From Anaerobutyricum hallii DSM 3353 (GTDB lineage: Bacteria; Bacillota; Clostridia; Lachnospirales; Lachnospiraceae), in NCBI RefSeq assembly GCF_000173975.1, contig NZ_ACEP01000088.1, positions 1 to 64,000 on the forward strand: a DNA stretch of 64,000 bases, in the 5' to 3' direction. A program made the translations under genes and the position numbers. Within the stretch, counting starts at the first letter, position 1, and each line of letters starts with the position of its first letter. Below the pieces are notes generated by a model that saw only the letters and a list, made by a program, of their open reading frames with translations, had not been told where the DNA came from and searched no databases. Of the stretch, positions 9,242 through 18,588 are shown piece by piece.

Positions 9242-9940
9242 ATGGAAAGACAGTCAGTAACGATGAAGCAGCGCCCGGAAACAGAACGTCCATATGAGAA
9301 GTGTTTGAAGGCAGGAGCAGAGAGCCTTACAGACGGAGAATTACTTGCCGTACTTATCCGTTGTGGAACGAAGAACTACTCGGCATTAGAACTTGCATTT
9401 GCACTTTTGGACAGACATCCTGTTTATAAAGGATTGGCAGGCTTGTATCATCTGGATATGGAGATGTTAAAGACGATTCCGGGAATAGGGAATGTCAAGG
9501 CAATTGAGATTTTGTGTGCACTGGAGTTGTCGAAACGTCTGGCAAGAGCTTCTATTAAAGAAGAGAGTGATTTTAGCTCGCCAGAGTATATTGCGTCCTA
9601 TTATATGGAAGAGATGCGGCATCTTTGTGTTGAAAAGGTAATGCTTCTTCTTTTGGATGGACGGCACAGGCTGATGAAAGAGATTTTACTGTCGAAAGGA
9701 ACAGCGAACAGTTCCTGGGTTCCGGTTCGGACCATTTTTGTGGAGGCGCTTCGGTACGAGGCAGTTTACATGATTTTGATTCATAATCATCCGTCGGGAT
9801 GTCCAGAACCAAGCAGAGAAGATCTTGTGATTACAAAACAGATAAAAGAGGCGGGAGAACTCCTGGGGATTCCGCTTTCTGATCATATCATTATAGGGGA
9901 TAAGTGTTATACCAGCTTAAGAGAACAGCAGATGATGTGA
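9242..9940 (+). CDS. radC: RadC family JAB-domain protein
   Basis: A 232-residue DNA-repair-associated protein of uncertain biochemical role. The N-terminal helix-hairpin-helix region (TIPGIGNVKA) precedes a JAB/MPN domain with the metal motif HNHPSG-x(n)-SD at the C-terminus. The ATG at 9242 is chosen because GGAGGG lies 7 bases upstream. A GTG at 9206 would add 12 unrelated residues. It is followed by two hairpins before mreB. Confidence 0.92.
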   Translation: MERQSVTMKQRPETERPYEKCLKAGAESLTDGELLAVLIRCGTKNYSALELAFALLDRHPVYKGLAGLYHLDMEMLKTIPGIGNVKAIEILCALELSKRLARASIKEESDFSSPEYIASYYMEEMRHLCVEKVMLLLLDGRHRLMKEILLSKGTANSSWVPVRTIFVEALRYEAVYMILIHNHPSGCPEPSREDLVITKQIKEAGELLGIPLSDHIIIGDKCYTSLREQQMM

Positions 9941-9948
9941 GGATAAAT

Positions 9949-9986
9949 GTACTTTTAAAATCAGGTATAAAGGATTTTAAAAGTAC
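9949..9986 (+). repeat. 14-bp perfect hairpin after radC
   Basis: GTACTTTTAAAATC at 9949-9962 and its exact reverse complement at 9973-9986 enclose a 10-base loop. The stem is AT-rich and no U-run follows, so it may be a terminator variant or an operator-like dyad rather than a canonical terminator. Confidence 0.55.
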
Positions 9987-10000
9987 GCTGACAAAGAGTA

Positions 10001-10031
10001 GAAACAAATGCGGTAATGCCGCATTTGTTTC
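10001..10031 (+). terminator. Terminator-like hairpin between radC and mreB
   Basis: A 13-bp perfect stem (GAAACAAATGCGG / CCGCATTTGTTTC) has a 5-base loop. The A-rich left and T-rich right flanks form the stem itself, the symmetrical pattern of a bidirectional intrinsic terminator. It separates the repair block from the cell-shape block. Confidence 0.6.
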
Positions 10032-10063
10032 ATGTATAAATGCTAACGAAAGGAGACATACCA

Positions 10064-11104
10064 ATGTCTGAAAAAATATATGGAATTGATATGGGAACGA
10101 ATTCCATCAAAATTTACCAGAAAGCCGCAGGAGTAATTTTACATCAGAAGAACATGATTGCTATGGTGAAGAAAAAAGAACCATTAGCATTAGGTGATGA
10201 AGCATATTCTATGTATGAGAAAGCACCGAAGAACATTGAAGTAAAACAGCCAATCATCAACGGTGTTATTGCTGATTTTACAGCGATGCAGACGATGATC
10301 CAGCTTTATTTTAAAGGAATGCATGGCAAAAAGTTTGCAGAAGGTCTTGCTGCCGGCGGTAACGCAGAGTTTTATATCGCAGTACCATCTGATATTACAG
10401 AAGTAGAGAAACGTGCATTCTATGACCTGATCGCAAGTTCTTCTTTAAAGACAAAGAAGATTCGTATTGTGGAGAAGCCAATTGCAGATGCACTTGGTGC
10501 AGGACTTGACGTAATGGATGCAACCGGCCGTCTTATTGTTAATATTGGAGCAGATACAACAGAAATCAGTCTGATCAGTCTTGGAGGAATCGTGCAGAGC
10601 CGTCTCTTAAAAATTGGTGGAACAAAGTTTGATGAGGCAATCCAGCAGACTGTAAAGAAAAAGCATAATCTTGTGATTGGTATGAAGAGTGCAGAGAGAC
10701 TGAAAATGCAGCTTGCCAGCGGTATCAAAGAGGATGAGGAGATTACCTATGATGTAATGGGACGTAATCTTATTACGGGACTTCCTAATAAGGTAACTGT
10801 TACAAATCATCTGATTTTTGAGGCAATGTCAGAAAGCCTTTCTTCTATCATTGATGCAATCAAGTTTATTTTAGAGAAAACTCCGCCAGAATTATCTATG
10901 GATATCATGCATGATGGTGTATGTATGACTGGTGGTTCTACACATATCAAGAATCTTGATCTTCTTATTCAGCAGGAGACAGGTCTTTCTATTATGAAGA
11001 TGGAAGAGCCAGAACTTACTGTAGTAAAAGGACTTGGAATGATCATGGAAAATCCGGATTATGAAAGACTGGCTCATAATTTACAGGATTCTGATTTTCA
11101 CTAA
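10064..11104 (+). CDS. mreB: MreB-like actin homologue
   Basis: Bacterial actin that organises lateral wall synthesis. It has the phosphate-1 loop (GIDMGTNSIK), the connect region with EKPIADALGAG, the phosphate-2 motif IVNIGADTTEISLIS and the adenosine motif TGGST, in 346 residues. It is more divergent than typical MreB (DLGTANT is replaced by DMGTNSI), so a second MreB or Mbl-type paralogue elsewhere is likely. The ATG at 10064 follows AAAGGAG at about 8 bases. It leads the mreBCD-PBP2 cluster. Confidence 0.9.
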   Translation: MSEKIYGIDMGTNSIKIYQKAAGVILHQKNMIAMVKKKEPLALGDEAYSMYEKAPKNIEVKQPIINGVIADFTAMQTMIQLYFKGMHGKKFAEGLAAGGNAEFYIAVPSDITEVEKRAFYDLIASSSLKTKKIRIVEKPIADALGAGLDVMDATGRLIVNIGADTTEISLISLGGIVQSRLLKIGGTKFDEAIQQTVKKKHNLVIGMKSAERLKMQLASGIKEDEEITYDVMGRNLITGLPNKVTVTNHLIFEAMSESLSSIIDAIKFILEKTPPELSMDIMHDGVCMTGGSTHIKNLDLLIQQETGLSIMKMEEPELTVVKGLGMIMENPDYERLAHNLQDSDFH

Positions 11105-11119
11105 TCAGGGAGTGGTACT

Positions 11120-11989
11120 ATGAAAAATCGTCATAATTTTGAGTTTTCACCCAAAACGATGCTTGTCTTTCTGACAATCATCTGCATATTGCTTCTGTCA
11201 GTCAGTGCAGTATTAAAAGATGCAGTGAAACCTCTCTCTGCGGTTGCAGAAACAGTAGTAATCCCAATGCAGGACGGAATTAACTCTTTTGGTGTATGGG
11301 TAGGCGATCATGCTGGCTCTTTTAAGAGTATGAAAGAACTAAAAAAAGAGAATGCAAAGCTTAATGAAAAAGTCAGAGAGTTAACACAGGAAAACGAAAC
11401 TTTAAGTACCAACGAAAAAGAATTAAATAATCTGCAGAAGCTCTTGAAGATAGACAAGGCCTATTCTCAGTACAAGAAGGTTGGCGCAAGAGTCATCAGT
11501 AAAGGAAGCGGCAACTGGTATAACACATTTGTTATTAATAAAGGTTCCAAAGATGGAATTAAGGTGAATATGAACGTTATAGCGGATGGCGGGCTGGTAG
11601 GAATTGTGACAGAGACTGGCCGTACCTATGCTAAAGTATGTTCTATCATTAATGATAGCAGTAGTGTCAGTGCAAAGTCTTCACAGGCAGGAGACACCTG
11701 TGTTGTACAGGGAAACAGCGAGTCTGTGCAAAAAGATGGCACAATTGATGTGACCTATATTAGTAAAGATGCAGATATGAAAGAGGGAGAGGAGCTGATT
11801 ACGTCACATATCAGTTCTAAGTACTTAGAGGGAATCAAAATCGGAACAGTAAGCAAGATTTCCACAGACTCCTCCAATCTTACAAAGTCTGCTAAGGTAA
11901 CTCCATTTGTGGATTTTCAGCATATCGAGGATGTGTTGGTCATCACACAGTTAAAAGAAGTTCCCGCAGACAGCGACAGTGCAGATTAA
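11120..11989 (+). CDS. mreC: Rod-shape protein MreC
   Basis: A bitopic scaffold of the elongation machine. It has an N-terminal cytoplasmic tail, one membrane helix at about 12-32, a coiled coil at about 65-105 (heptad-rich KELKKENAKLNEKVRELTQ) and a beta-rich extracytoplasmic core containing NKGSKDGIKVNM and GLVGIV motifs. It is 289 residues long and starts 15 bases after mreB with a GGGAG site. Confidence 0.95.
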   Translation: MKNRHNFEFSPKTMLVFLTIICILLLSVSAVLKDAVKPLSAVAETVVIPMQDGINSFGVWVGDHAGSFKSMKELKKENAKLNEKVRELTQENETLSTNEKELNNLQKLLKIDKAYSQYKKVGARVISKGSGNWYNTFVINKGSKDGIKVNMNVIADGGLVGIVTETGRTYAKVCSIINDSSSVSAKSSQAGDTCVVQGNSESVQKDGTIDVTYISKDADMKEGEELITSHISSKYLEGIKIGTVSKISTDSSNLTKSAKVTPFVDFQHIEDVLVITQLKEVPADSDSAD

Positions 11990-12000
11990 AGGATAAATCA

Positions 12001-12041
12001 GGCGGAAATAAGAGTATCGTACAGATATTTCTCTTTCCGCC
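12001..12041 (+). other. Hairpin in the mreC-mreD gap
   Basis: GGCGGAAA at 12001-12008 pairs with TTTCCGCC at 12034-12041, and further inner pairing (AAGAG/CTCTT) is possible. No U-run follows and the mreD ribosome site comes 10-15 bases later, so it may modulate message stability or mreD translation rather than end transcription. Confidence 0.45.
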
Positions 12042-12064
12042 ATTTGTGTAAGAAGGGATTTATT

Positions 12065-12580
12065 ATGAAACGAGGAATTGTGACAGCAGTGCTGGTATTT
12101 ATTTGTTTTATATTACAGACATCTGTGTTTGAGTTGATTAAGTTAGCAGGAATCACGCCAAATATTTTACTTATTCTTATTTCCTCAGTAGCGGTAATGC
12201 GCGGACAGAAACCAGGAATGATTGTTGGCTTCTTCAGTGGTCTGCTGATGGATATTTTTTACGGTTCGACAATCGGTGGATTTGCCTTTTTATATATGGT
12301 ATTCGGTTTCGTAGATGGATTTTTTAATCGGATTTATTATTCTGATGATAATATTCTTCCTCTCGTTTTAATCGGAGTGAATGATTTGATTTATGGATTT
12401 ATTATGTATATTCTCTGCGGACTTTTACAGAATCATTTGCGGATTATTTACTACCTTAAGAATATTATTCTCCCGGAAATGGTATATACCGTAGCGGTAG
12501 GGCTTGTATGCTACCAGATTTTATTAAGGATAAATGATTGGCTGGAAAAGAACGAAAAGAGGGGTGCAGATTTTGTTTAA
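12065..12580 (+). CDS. mreD: Rod-shape protein MreD
   Basis: An integral membrane partner of MreC and PBP2 with about five hydrophobic helices in 171 residues. The first helix starts at residue 5, and the TPNILLI and GFFSGLLMDIFYG stretches are characteristic. The ATG at 12065 is preferred because AGAAGGGA lies upstream. An earlier GTG adds 7 polar residues. The stop overlaps the start region of the PBP2 gene. Confidence 0.93.
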   Translation: MKRGIVTAVLVFICFILQTSVFELIKLAGITPNILLILISSVAVMRGQKPGMIVGFFSGLLMDIFYGSTIGGFAFLYMVFGFVDGFFNRIYYSDDNILPLVLIGVNDLIYGFIMYILCGLLQNHLRIIYYLKNIILPEMVYTVAVGLVCYQILLRINDWLEKNEKRGADFV

Positions 12581-15512
12581 GTTCAAGAAAAAGCAGGAAA
12601 AAGATAAAACAAAATTAAGAGGACAGATTATAGAGCTGCTTTCAAATCGTATTATAATCATGGGAGTACTGCTGATGGTGTTATTCTGCCTCCTTATTTA
12701 TCGTCTTTTTGTTTTGCAGATTATACAGGGTGACGAACATTTAGCAAACTTTAATTACAAAATAAAAAAGACGATAGAAATCAGTGGTGCAAGAGGTAAT
12801 ATTTATGACTGTAATGGAAAAACGTTAGCCTATAACCAGCTGGCTTATACGGTGACATTGGAAAATACGGACGAGACAAGCCGAATTGCTCGTGAGAGAA
12901 CGAATGCGAATGGGAAGAATGGTCAGAAAGTAACAGAGAATGATGTTAAGAACGAAGTAATCTACAAGCTGATCAAGGTGCTTGAAACGAATGGAGATAC
13001 GATAAACTACAGTCTTCCTATGACAGTAAACAGTAAGGGAAAACTGAAGTTTACGGTATCAGGTTCTTCGCTGGCCAGATTTAAAAAAGATATTTATGGT
13101 ATTACCAATATTGATAATCTTTCAGGAGACGAGAAAAAGAAAGCGGAGAAGTATTTGAATTCTACACCAGAAGAGGTATATGAATATTTAAGAAGTGGAA
13201 AGAACGGACCGCAGGGAACAGGTAATATGTTTGGAATCGCAGATAGTTATTCTACAGAGGATACATTAAAGATTATGTCTGTAAGATATGATGTATTTAT
13301 GAATCGTTATTCTCAGACAACGCCGATTACCGTAGCAACGAATATCAGCGATAAAAGTATCGCGGCAATTTCAGAACATGATGATGAATATCCGGGAGTT
13401 TCAATTAAGGCAGACTCTCTTCGTAAATATAATGATGCCAAATATTTTTCTTCTGTTTTAGGATATACAGGTGTTGTTTCAGAAAGTGAATTAAAAGAAC
13501 TGAATGGCAATGGCGGCAAGTATGAAGCAAACGATGTTGTAGGAAAAACCGGAATTGAAAAAACAATGGAAAGTACTCTCCAGGGTAAGAAAGGCCAGAA
13601 AGATGTTTTGGTAGATAATCTTGGTAAGGTTATTAAGACAGTAAAGACAACAAAGGCATCTGCCGGAAATAATGTTTATCTGACGATTGATGCAGATTTA
13701 CAAAAATATGCATATAATATTTTAGAGAGACGTCTTGCAGGAATTCTGCTTGCACATCTGACAACAGCAGACACAGCAGGTTCTGAAAAGAGAGTTCCAA
13801 TAAAAGATGTGTATTATGCACTTATTGATAATAATATTATTAATATTTCCAAGCTTTCAAGGAAAAAGGCCAAAACGAATGAAAAAGATGTCTATCAGAT
13901 TTACAGGAAAAAGCAGGAAACGGTTCTTAGTACTCTTCGAAAAGATTTGCAGAGCGGCACGACAATCCGTAAGAACTTAAGTGAAGAAAAACAAGACTAT
14001 GTAAGCTATATTTACAAGATGCTTGAGAACGATGGTATTCTTGTTGCTTCTTCAATTGACGAGAATGATCAGGTATACCTTGACTGGAAAGATGAGAAGA
14101 TTACGTTCCGTAAATTTTTAAGACATGCGATTAATAATGAGTGGATTAATATCAGTTCTTTTAACATAAAGTCCGATTATTATGATGCAGATGAAATTTA
14201 TGATGAATTGATAAATTATATTGTTGATGCATTGAAATCTGAGGAAGACTTTGATAAAATTCTATATGAGTATATGATTAAAAACGGCAATTTAAGCGGC
14301 AAGAAGGTCTGCCTGCTTTTGTATGATCAGGGAGTTCTTGATAAAAAGAAAGATAAGGACTATAATAGTTTGTATACAGGTAAAATGTCTGCCTATAACT
14401 TTATGTATAAGAAGATAAAGAATATAGAGATTACGCCGGCTCAGCTCGCACTTGATCCATGTTCTGGTTCCGTTGTTATCACAGATCCAGATACAGGGGA
14501 GGTAAAGGCAATGGTTTCTTATCCAAGTTATAATAATAACCGCCTTGCGAATGGAATTGACTCTTCCTATTATGCATCGCTTAATACGGATTTATCTTCT
14601 CCAATGCTAAACAGGGCAACGCAGTCAAGGACAGCACCTGGATCTACATTTAAGCCAATTTCTTCCACAGCAGTTTTAGAAGAGGGGGTAGCGAATGCCT
14701 CTACATATGTGAAGTGTACAGGGATTTTTGATAAGATTTCACCGGCAGCTAAATGCTGGATTTATCCGAATGCACATGGATCTCTTAATGTAAGTGGGGC
14801 AATCGCAGTATCTTGTAACTTCTTCTTCTATCAGATGGGATATAATCTTGGTACAGTGAATGGAACGTATAATAGCCAGAGAGGTCTGACAAAGTTAAAG
14901 AAATATGCATCTATGTACGGTTTTAATCGTAAATCCGGAGTAGAGATTACAGAATACGAACCACATATTTCTGATGAAGATGCGATTCGTTCTGCAATTG
15001 GACAGGGTACACACAGTTATACACCAAGTCAGATTTCAAGATATGTAACTTCTCTTGTAAATCATAAGAATTTAATAGACCTCTCTCTTATAGAGAAGAC
15101 AACAGATTCTTCGGGCAGTGTAATTACATCATATAAGAAGAGAACAGAAGAGAAGTTAGACATAAAGTCTTCCACATTTGATCTGATCAAAAAGGGTATG
15201 ATTGGAGTGGTAAATGGTAAGGACAGTTCTATCAAATATCTGTATGAGAAACAGGGTATGAAGGTAGCAGGTAAAACTGGTACGGCACAGGAAAATAAAA
15301 AGCGTCCGAACCATGCATTATTTATATCTTATGCTCCATATGACAATCCAGATATTACCATGACTGTAGTAGTGCCAAATGGTTATACTTCAGCAAATGC
15401 GGCAGAGATTGCCAGAGATATCTATAAGTACTATTTTGGAAAGGCCAGCAAGGCAGAGAAAAAAGCAACAACAGCATTACTGCCTACAGGTTCAGATGGA
15501 AGTAATGATTAA
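12573..15512 (+). CDS. mrdA: Class B penicillin-binding protein 2 (elongation transpeptidase)
   Basis: A peptidoglycan D,D-transpeptidase of the elongation machine, partner of RodA. It has one membrane helix near the N-terminus, a dimerisation domain, then a transpeptidase domain with SxxK at Ser691-Lys694 (APGSTFKP), SxN at 747 (SCN) and KTG at 901. The protein is 979 residues, far longer than the 600-700 of classical PBP2. About 230-240 extra residues lie between the LTIDADLQ stretch (about 370) and the transpeptidase start (about 630). The TTG at 12573 is the likely start, with GAGGGG about 8 bases upstream and a 2-codon overlap with mreD. Confidence 0.93.
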   Translation: MFKFKKKQEKDKTKLRGQIIELLSNRIIIMGVLLMVLFCLLIYRLFVLQIIQGDEHLANFNYKIKKTIEISGARGNIYDCNGKTLAYNQLAYTVTLENTDETSRIARERTNANGKNGQKVTENDVKNEVIYKLIKVLETNGDTINYSLPMTVNSKGKLKFTVSGSSLARFKKDIYGITNIDNLSGDEKKKAEKYLNSTPEEVYEYLRSGKNGPQGTGNMFGIADSYSTEDTLKIMSVRYDVFMNRYSQTTPITVATNISDKSIAAISEHDDEYPGVSIKADSLRKYNDAKYFSSVLGYTGVVSESELKELNGNGGKYEANDVVGKTGIEKTMESTLQGKKGQKDVLVDNLGKVIKTVKTTKASAGNNVYLTIDADLQKYAYNILERRLAGILLAHLTTADTAGSEKRVPIKDVYYALIDNNIINISKLSRKKAKTNEKDVYQIYRKKQETVLSTLRKDLQSGTTIRKNLSEEKQDYVSYIYKMLENDGILVASSIDENDQVYLDWKDEKITFRKFLRHAINNEWINISSFNIKSDYYDADEIYDELINYIVDALKSEEDFDKILYEYMIKNGNLSGKKVCLLLYDQGVLDKKKDKDYNSLYTGKMSAYNFMYKKIKNIEITPAQLALDPCSGSVVITDPDTGEVKAMVSYPSYNNNRLANGIDSSYYASLNTDLSSPMLNRATQSRTAPGSTFKPISSTAVLEEGVANASTYVKCTGIFDKISPAAKCWIYPNAHGSLNVSGAIAVSCNFFFYQMGYNLGTVNGTYNSQRGLTKLKKYASMYGFNRKSGVEITEYEPHISDEDAIRSAIGQGTHSYTPSQISRYVTSLVNHKNLIDLSLIEKTTDSSGSVITSYKKRTEEKLDIKSSTFDLIKKGMIGVVNGKDSSIKYLYEKQGMKVAGKTGTAQENKKRPNHALFISYAPYDNPDITMTVVVPNGYTSANAAEIARDIYKYYFGKASKAEKKATTALLPTGSDGSND

Positions 15513-15544
15513 TGATGTACTCTCACAAATTCAAGTACAGAAAG

Positions 15545-15561
15545 ATTCCGGGAGCACATGT
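15545..15561 (+). promoter_or_regulatory. Recurring leader motif, copy 1 (before minC)
   Basis: AGATTCCGGGAGCACAT is one of five similar 17-base stretches found in front of start codons in this window (also 30553, 34491, 36340, 45138). It can pair with ATGTACTCTC about 25 bases upstream (nine of ten positions, including one G-U). The function is unknown. Confidence 0.4.
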
Positions 15562-15579
15562 TAGAAAACAGGAGGAGAT

Positions 15580-16329
15580 ATGAAAAGTTCCGTCATTATT
15601 AAAGGGAATAAATATGGATTTCAGATTGTATTGAATCCGACACTTCCTTTTGAAGAACTTCTTCGGGAAGTCGGGAACAAGTTTAAGGAATCTACTCATT
15701 TTTTCGATTTAAATAAACCGATTGCAGTCAGTTTTACAGGACGTGAGCTCACGTCAGGAGAACAGAATCTTTTGGTTGATACAATATCTGAAAACAGCGG
15801 ACTGAATATCAGTTGTGTGATTGATGGTGCAAAAGTATATGAGACGCAGTTCGCAAAGGTACTTAATGAGATAAGAGAAGAAGAAAAGAAGGAAAAGAAA
15901 CGTCAGGAAGCAGAGTCTTTTCCGGAAAACCGCATTGCAAAGAATGGACAGTTTTACCGTGGAACATTACGTTCCGGACAGAAGATAGAAGTAGATGGAA
16001 GTATAGTAATTCTTGGGGATATTAATCCGGGGGCGCAGATTGTTGCAGGTGGCAATGTTGTTGTATTAGGCTGCCTTAAAGGAACGGTACATGCAGGCTA
16101 TCCAGAGGATAATAGTGCTTTTGTAGCGGCACTTATGATGGAACCAATGCAGATTCAGATTGGCAGTTATATTGCGCGCTCGCCGGATCAGAGGGTGAAA
16201 AATACAAAGAAGAATGCCAAAAAGAAGAATCGTCAGGAACTGCTGGCAAAGCTTGCATTCGTGGAGAATGACAGTATTTTCATTGAGACGATTACGAGGT
16301 CGTTGATTAGCGAAATCAGTATTAGTTAA
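15580..16329 (+). CDS. minC: Septum site-determining protein MinC
   Basis: An inhibitor of FtsZ assembly, targeted by MinD. The 249-residue protein has an N-terminal FtsZ-binding domain, a charged Glu/Lys linker at about 95-115 and a C-terminal beta-helical domain (GTLRSGQKIEVDGSIVILGD, then GAQIVAGGNVVVLGCLKGTVHAG) that binds MinD. GGAGGAG lies 5 bases before the ATG. First gene of a minCDE run inside the elongation cluster. Confidence 0.95.
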   Translation: MKSSVIIKGNKYGFQIVLNPTLPFEELLREVGNKFKESTHFFDLNKPIAVSFTGRELTSGEQNLLVDTISENSGLNISCVIDGAKVYETQFAKVLNEIREEEKKEKKRQEAESFPENRIAKNGQFYRGTLRSGQKIEVDGSIVILGDINPGAQIVAGGNVVVLGCLKGTVHAGYPEDNSAFVAALMMEPMQIQIGSYIARSPDQRVKNTKKNAKKKNRQELLAKLAFVENDSIFIETITRSLISEISIS

Positions 16330-16350
16330 TGAATATAAAGGAGAACAGAG

Positions 16351-17142
16351 ATGAGTGAGGTAATTGTTATTACATCTGGAAAAGGTGGAGTTGGGAAGAC
16401 CACTACAACGGCCAATATTGGAACGGGGCTTGCAAAACTTGGAAAGAAAGTTGTTATGATTGATACAGATATCGGACTTCGTAACCTCGATGTGGTTATG
16501 GGACTTGAGAATCGCATTGTATATAATCTTGTAGACGTTGTGGAAGGAAACTGTCGTTTAAAACAGGCATTAATCAAAGATAAGAGATATTCTAATCTTT
16601 TCTTGCTTCCATCGGCGCAGACAAGAGATAAAAGTGCAGTAAGTCCAGAGCAGATGAGAAAGTTAGTAGATGAATTAAGAAAAGACTTTGATTATATTCT
16701 TCTTGACTGTCCGGCAGGAATTGAGCAGGGCTTTAAGAATGCGATTGCAGGTGCAGACAGAGCAATCATTGTAACGACTCCGGAAGTTTCAGCAATTCGT
16801 GATGCAGACAGGATTATCGGACTTTTAGAGGCAGAAGAGCTGAAAAAGATTGAATTAGTTATCAATAGAATCCGCATGGATATGGTCAAGCGTGGAGACA
16901 TGATGTCTGTAGAAGATGTTGTTGATATTCTGGCTATTGATTTAATTGGGGTTGTCCCAGATGATGAGAGTATTGTTATTGCAACAAATGAAGGAGAACC
17001 TCTTGTTGGTTCTGATACACAGGCTGGAAAAGCGTTTGCTAATATTTGTCATAGAGTGCTTGGAGAAGAAGTGCCAATTATGGAATTCGAGACAGAAAGC
17101 ATTCTGAAAAAAATAGCAAACTTATTTAAGCGTGGCTATTAA
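16351..17142 (+). CDS. minD: Septum site-determining ATPase MinD
   Basis: A membrane-associated ParA-type ATPase that positions MinC. It has the deviant Walker A GKGGVGKTTTT at residues 10-20, switch regions DTDIGLRNLD and LLDCPAGIE, and a C-terminal amphipathic membrane-targeting helix (ESILKKIANLFKRG). It is 263 residues and starts 21 bases after minC. Confidence 0.97.
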   Translation: MSEVIVITSGKGGVGKTTTTANIGTGLAKLGKKVVMIDTDIGLRNLDVVMGLENRIVYNLVDVVEGNCRLKQALIKDKRYSNLFLLPSAQTRDKSAVSPEQMRKLVDELRKDFDYILLDCPAGIEQGFKNAIAGADRAIIVTTPEVSAIRDADRIIGLLEAEELKKIELVINRIRMDMVKRGDMMSVEDVVDILAIDLIGVVPDDESIVIATNEGEPLVGSDTQAGKAFANICHRVLGEEVPIMEFETESILKKIANLFKRGY

Positions 17143-17156
17143 AGGGGGAGAATCTA

Positions 17157-17432
17157 ATGGGGTTCATGGATGGCTTTCTTAGAAAAAAAACATCGGGAAA
17201 TACGGCGAAGGACAGGTTGAAACTCGTTTTAGTGTCGGATCGTGCAAACTGCTCGCCGGAAACGATGGAATTAATAAAAAACGACATAATAAAAGTGATT
17301 TCGAAGTACATGGAGATTGATACAGACGGATTAGATATTCAGATAACGCAGATGGAATCGGATGGCGGACACGGAAATGTTCCGGCAATTTATGCTAATA
17401 TTCCGATTAAGGAGTTGCGGTCTCCAAGGTAG
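17157..17432 (+). CDS. minE: Cell division topological specificity factor MinE
   Basis: A 91-residue MinE that stimulates MinD ATPase and drives the Min oscillation. It has an N-terminal membrane-contact helix, then AKDRLKLVLVSDRA, then the conserved topological domain. Having MinE with MinC and MinD in a Firmicute indicates an oscillating Min system rather than the DivIVA/MinJ type. The AAAGGGGGAG site fits the ATG. Confidence 0.95.
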   Translation: MGFMDGFLRKKTSGNTAKDRLKLVLVSDRANCSPETMELIKNDIIKVISKYMEIDTDGLDIQITQMESDGGHGNVPAIYANIPIKELRSPR

Positions 17433-17451
17433 CGAATACAGGAGGACAAAC

Positions 17452-18576
17452 ATGTTAAAGCAGAAATACCAATTTAAAAATTATAATTGGGTATTGATAG
17501 GCGCGGTTCTCATCTTGAGTGGAATGGGAGTATTGTTTATCAATAGTGCGGACAGCAGCTACACGAGCAAGCAGCTAGTTGGACTTATATTTTGTACAGG
17601 AGTAATGTTGTTTTTGTCTGTTGTAAATTTTAATTTTGTATGTGGTTTCAACAGAGTTTTATATATGATTAATATTGTACTCCTTGTTCTCGTAAAGCTT
17701 GTCGGTGTTAGTGTAAATGGTGCACAAAGATGGATTAATCTTGGATTTACCAGACTGCAGCCATCAGAGCTGACTAAGATTATTATGATTATATTTGTGG
17801 CGGTATACATACAGGAGCATGAGGAAGATCTCATGGAGTGGAAAGTACTGCTTAAACTTGCTCTTTTATGTGCCCTGCCTCTTTTTCTGGTAGTAATAGA
17901 ACCGAACTTGTCTACAACATTAGACATTACATTTATTTTACTGTCTGTCATTTTTGTAGGTGGATTTTCAATGGCTTTAATTAAGAAATGGTTGAAGATC
18001 ATTATACCAGTAATGATACCACTTGGATTTTTATTCATATGGTATATTCAGACACCGAATCAGATCTTACTGCATGATTATCAGGTTACCCGAATTATGA
18101 CTTTCTTAGAACCGTCAAAATACTCATCCACATCAGCGTATCAGCAGGATAATTCTGTTATGGCAATCGGTTCAGGAAAGCTGTACGGAAAGGGATTAAA
18201 TAATAATACCATAGCCGATGTTACTGTAGCAGATACCGGTTTTGTATCGGAACAGCAGACGGACTTTATTTTCTCGGTAGTAGGAGAGGAAACCGGTTTT
18301 GTTGGAAGTGTTATTGTTATTGCATTATTGGCTATAATAGTGATAGAATGTTTAAAGACGGCATATGTGGCAAAGAATATGAGCGGGCGGCTCATTGCCT
18401 CGGGAATGGCGGCGCTTATAGGCTTTCAATCATTTATAAACATTGGAGTGGCAACGGAATTTCTTCCGAATACAGGATTGCCGTTACCATTCGTAAGCTA
18501 TGGATTAACATCACTTTTAAGTTATATGGCAGGTATAGGGATTGTACTAAATATAGGATTACAAAGACATTACTAG
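17452..18576 (+). CDS. rodA: SEDS peptidoglycan glycosyltransferase RodA
   Basis: A SEDS-family glycan polymerase acting with PBP2, with about ten membrane helices in 374 residues. Visible motifs are GAQRWINLG, LQPSELTKI and the C-terminal GLPLPFVSYGLTSLLSYM. The cluster with mre genes and PBP2 argues for RodA over FtsW, which cannot be separated by motif alone. The ATG at 17452 is chosen for the AGGAGG 8 bases before it; a longer upstream frame overlaps minE and is unlikely. Confidence 0.92.
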   Translation: MLKQKYQFKNYNWVLIGAVLILSGMGVLFINSADSSYTSKQLVGLIFCTGVMLFLSVVNFNFVCGFNRVLYMINIVLLVLVKLVGVSVNGAQRWINLGFTRLQPSELTKIIMIIFVAVYIQEHEEDLMEWKVLLKLALLCALPLFLVVIEPNLSTTLDITFILLSVIFVGGFSMALIKKWLKIIIPVMIPLGFLFIWYIQTPNQILLHDYQVTRIMTFLEPSKYSSTSAYQQDNSVMAIGSGKLYGKGLNNNTIADVTVADTGFVSEQQTDFIFSVVGEETGFVGSVIVIALLAIIVIECLKTAYVAKNMSGRLIASGMAALIGFQSFINIGVATEFLPNTGLPLPFVSYGLTSLLSYMAGIGIVLNIGLQRHY

Positions 18577-18588
18577 GAGGGGAAATAT

